Assembly: GCA_033816765.1 (NCBI GenBank) | Contig: CM066287.1 | Coordinates: 7,068,001-7,132,000, forward strand | Source: Nothopassalora personata | Lineage: Eukaryota > Ascomycota > Dothideomycetes > Mycosphaerellales > Mycosphaerellaceae | DNA length: 64,000 bases | Direction of reading: 5' to 3' | The notes under the pieces: generated by a model | Told to the model about the DNA's origin: nothing | The model's input: only the letters and a program-made list of their open reading frames with translations | The model's database searches: none | Translations under genes and position numbers: made by a program | Part shown: in pieces, positions 63,437 to 64,000 of the stretch | How positions within the stretch are numbered: position 1 is the first letter of the stretch | Layout: each line of letters opens with the position of its first letter

Positions 63437-64000
63437 GGAAGTGCTGTTGAGGAGAATGGTCCTTTCTCTTTGCGAGGTGCATATTGCTGCTACCAGAATG
63501 AACATGGTCCAAGGGCTATCGATGGAAGAGTTGGCCGGCTGTACGAAGACAGAGTCTTTTAGTCGCTACAATAGCCACAGTACGGCACAGCAACCGCGTG
63601 CCGAGTGGAAGCGATGAAGCGTGCTCCTCGCTTCGACTACAACACCAAGGTCGTATGCGCCACTCTGTTAACAGCGCGTGGTCGAAAGATACGCCGTGGC
63701 GTATCGCGGAAGCCATCGATTTCGATTACGAAGGGGGAGCCTCAGGGAAGGCCGAGCATCATCACAATGGTTGAGACCATTGCACAGCCTGCAAGGTATT
63801 CGACGGGTCGCACCTTCCGGGAAGCAGCAGACTTGATTGGAAGTGGTCCGGCAGTGACTTTCGAAGCAGGAGCTTCGCAGACTTCAGCTTTACAGGCACT
63901 TGGGCTTTCCATGACCAGGTCACCGTCATTAGCGTCACTCTACGAACCCCTGGGCTCGTGAGCTGTGGTAGTAACTGCTGCAGTAGCAGTCTCAGAGTGA
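63437..64000. other. Right-end region without a supported gene
   Basis: Normal composition. An open frame from ATG 63614 to 63961 (115 residues, plus) has no recognisable domain and no strong start context. It could be an exon of a gene continuing beyond the window or chance. Confidence 0.4.

Noticed and set aside
63614..63961. 115-codon ORF at the right edge
   Set aside because: No recognisable domain or start context, and the window ends just after it; left uncalled.

Overview
The window looks like subtelomeric, gene-poor DNA of a filamentous ascomycete (Pezizomycotina). Evidence: a (TTAGGG)n telomere, many nested LTR retrotransposons, and mutation of almost every CA/TG dinucleotide to TA across tens of kilobases, the mark of repeat-induced point mutation (RIP). 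Only about the last 4 kb carries ordinary intact nuclear genes.

Layout. 1-39545: RIP-degraded mosaic. I recognise a Tc1/mariner transposase (about 5930-6950, minus), two Ty3/Gypsy chromoviruses I call A and B, Copia remnants, solo LTRs, a gag-only Gypsy family I call C, and a RecQ-like helicase remnant (about 36820-37970). The best preserved insertion is Gypsy A, 25014-31951, with 420-bp LTRs and GCTAG target duplications, sitting inside the chromodomain of Gypsy B. 39546-47416: an intact, unmutated Ty3/Gypsy element (element 1) with 192-bp LTRs that read as identical, TCTAG target duplications, and gag and pol in different frames joined by a canonical -1 frameshift signal. 47417-51420: more RIP-degraded DNA, ending in a truncated Gypsy C copy that abuts five telomere repeats. 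51459-51973: short un-RIPed subtelomeric sequence. 51974-52135: 27 telomere repeats pointing right, then exactly 100 N. 52236-58987: a second un-RIPed Ty3/Gypsy element (element 2) with gag-pol in one frame, one probable frameshift in integrase, and its 3' LTR cut by the gap. 58988-about 59870: a RIP tract with strong strand asymmetry. 60815-63436: two genic ORFs, an AsaB/CmcJ-like putative oxygenase with a coiled-coil tail and a small NTF2-like protein.

How it fits together. The left contig runs into a real right-hand chromosome end, so the sequence after the N gap is probably a different locus joined by scaffolding. The most unusual biology is a small coiled-coil ORF antisense to gag/pol just inside the 3' LTR. 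It is conserved in Gypsy A and in both gag-only Gypsy C copies, and every stop codon I see in the A copy is explained by RIP. Families A and C share related gag, LTR starts and this antisense ORF, so C could be a non-autonomous partner of A-like elements.

Limits. All similarity calls come from reading translations by eye. Boundaries in RIP-degraded DNA are approximate unless a target duplication or paired LTR is cited.
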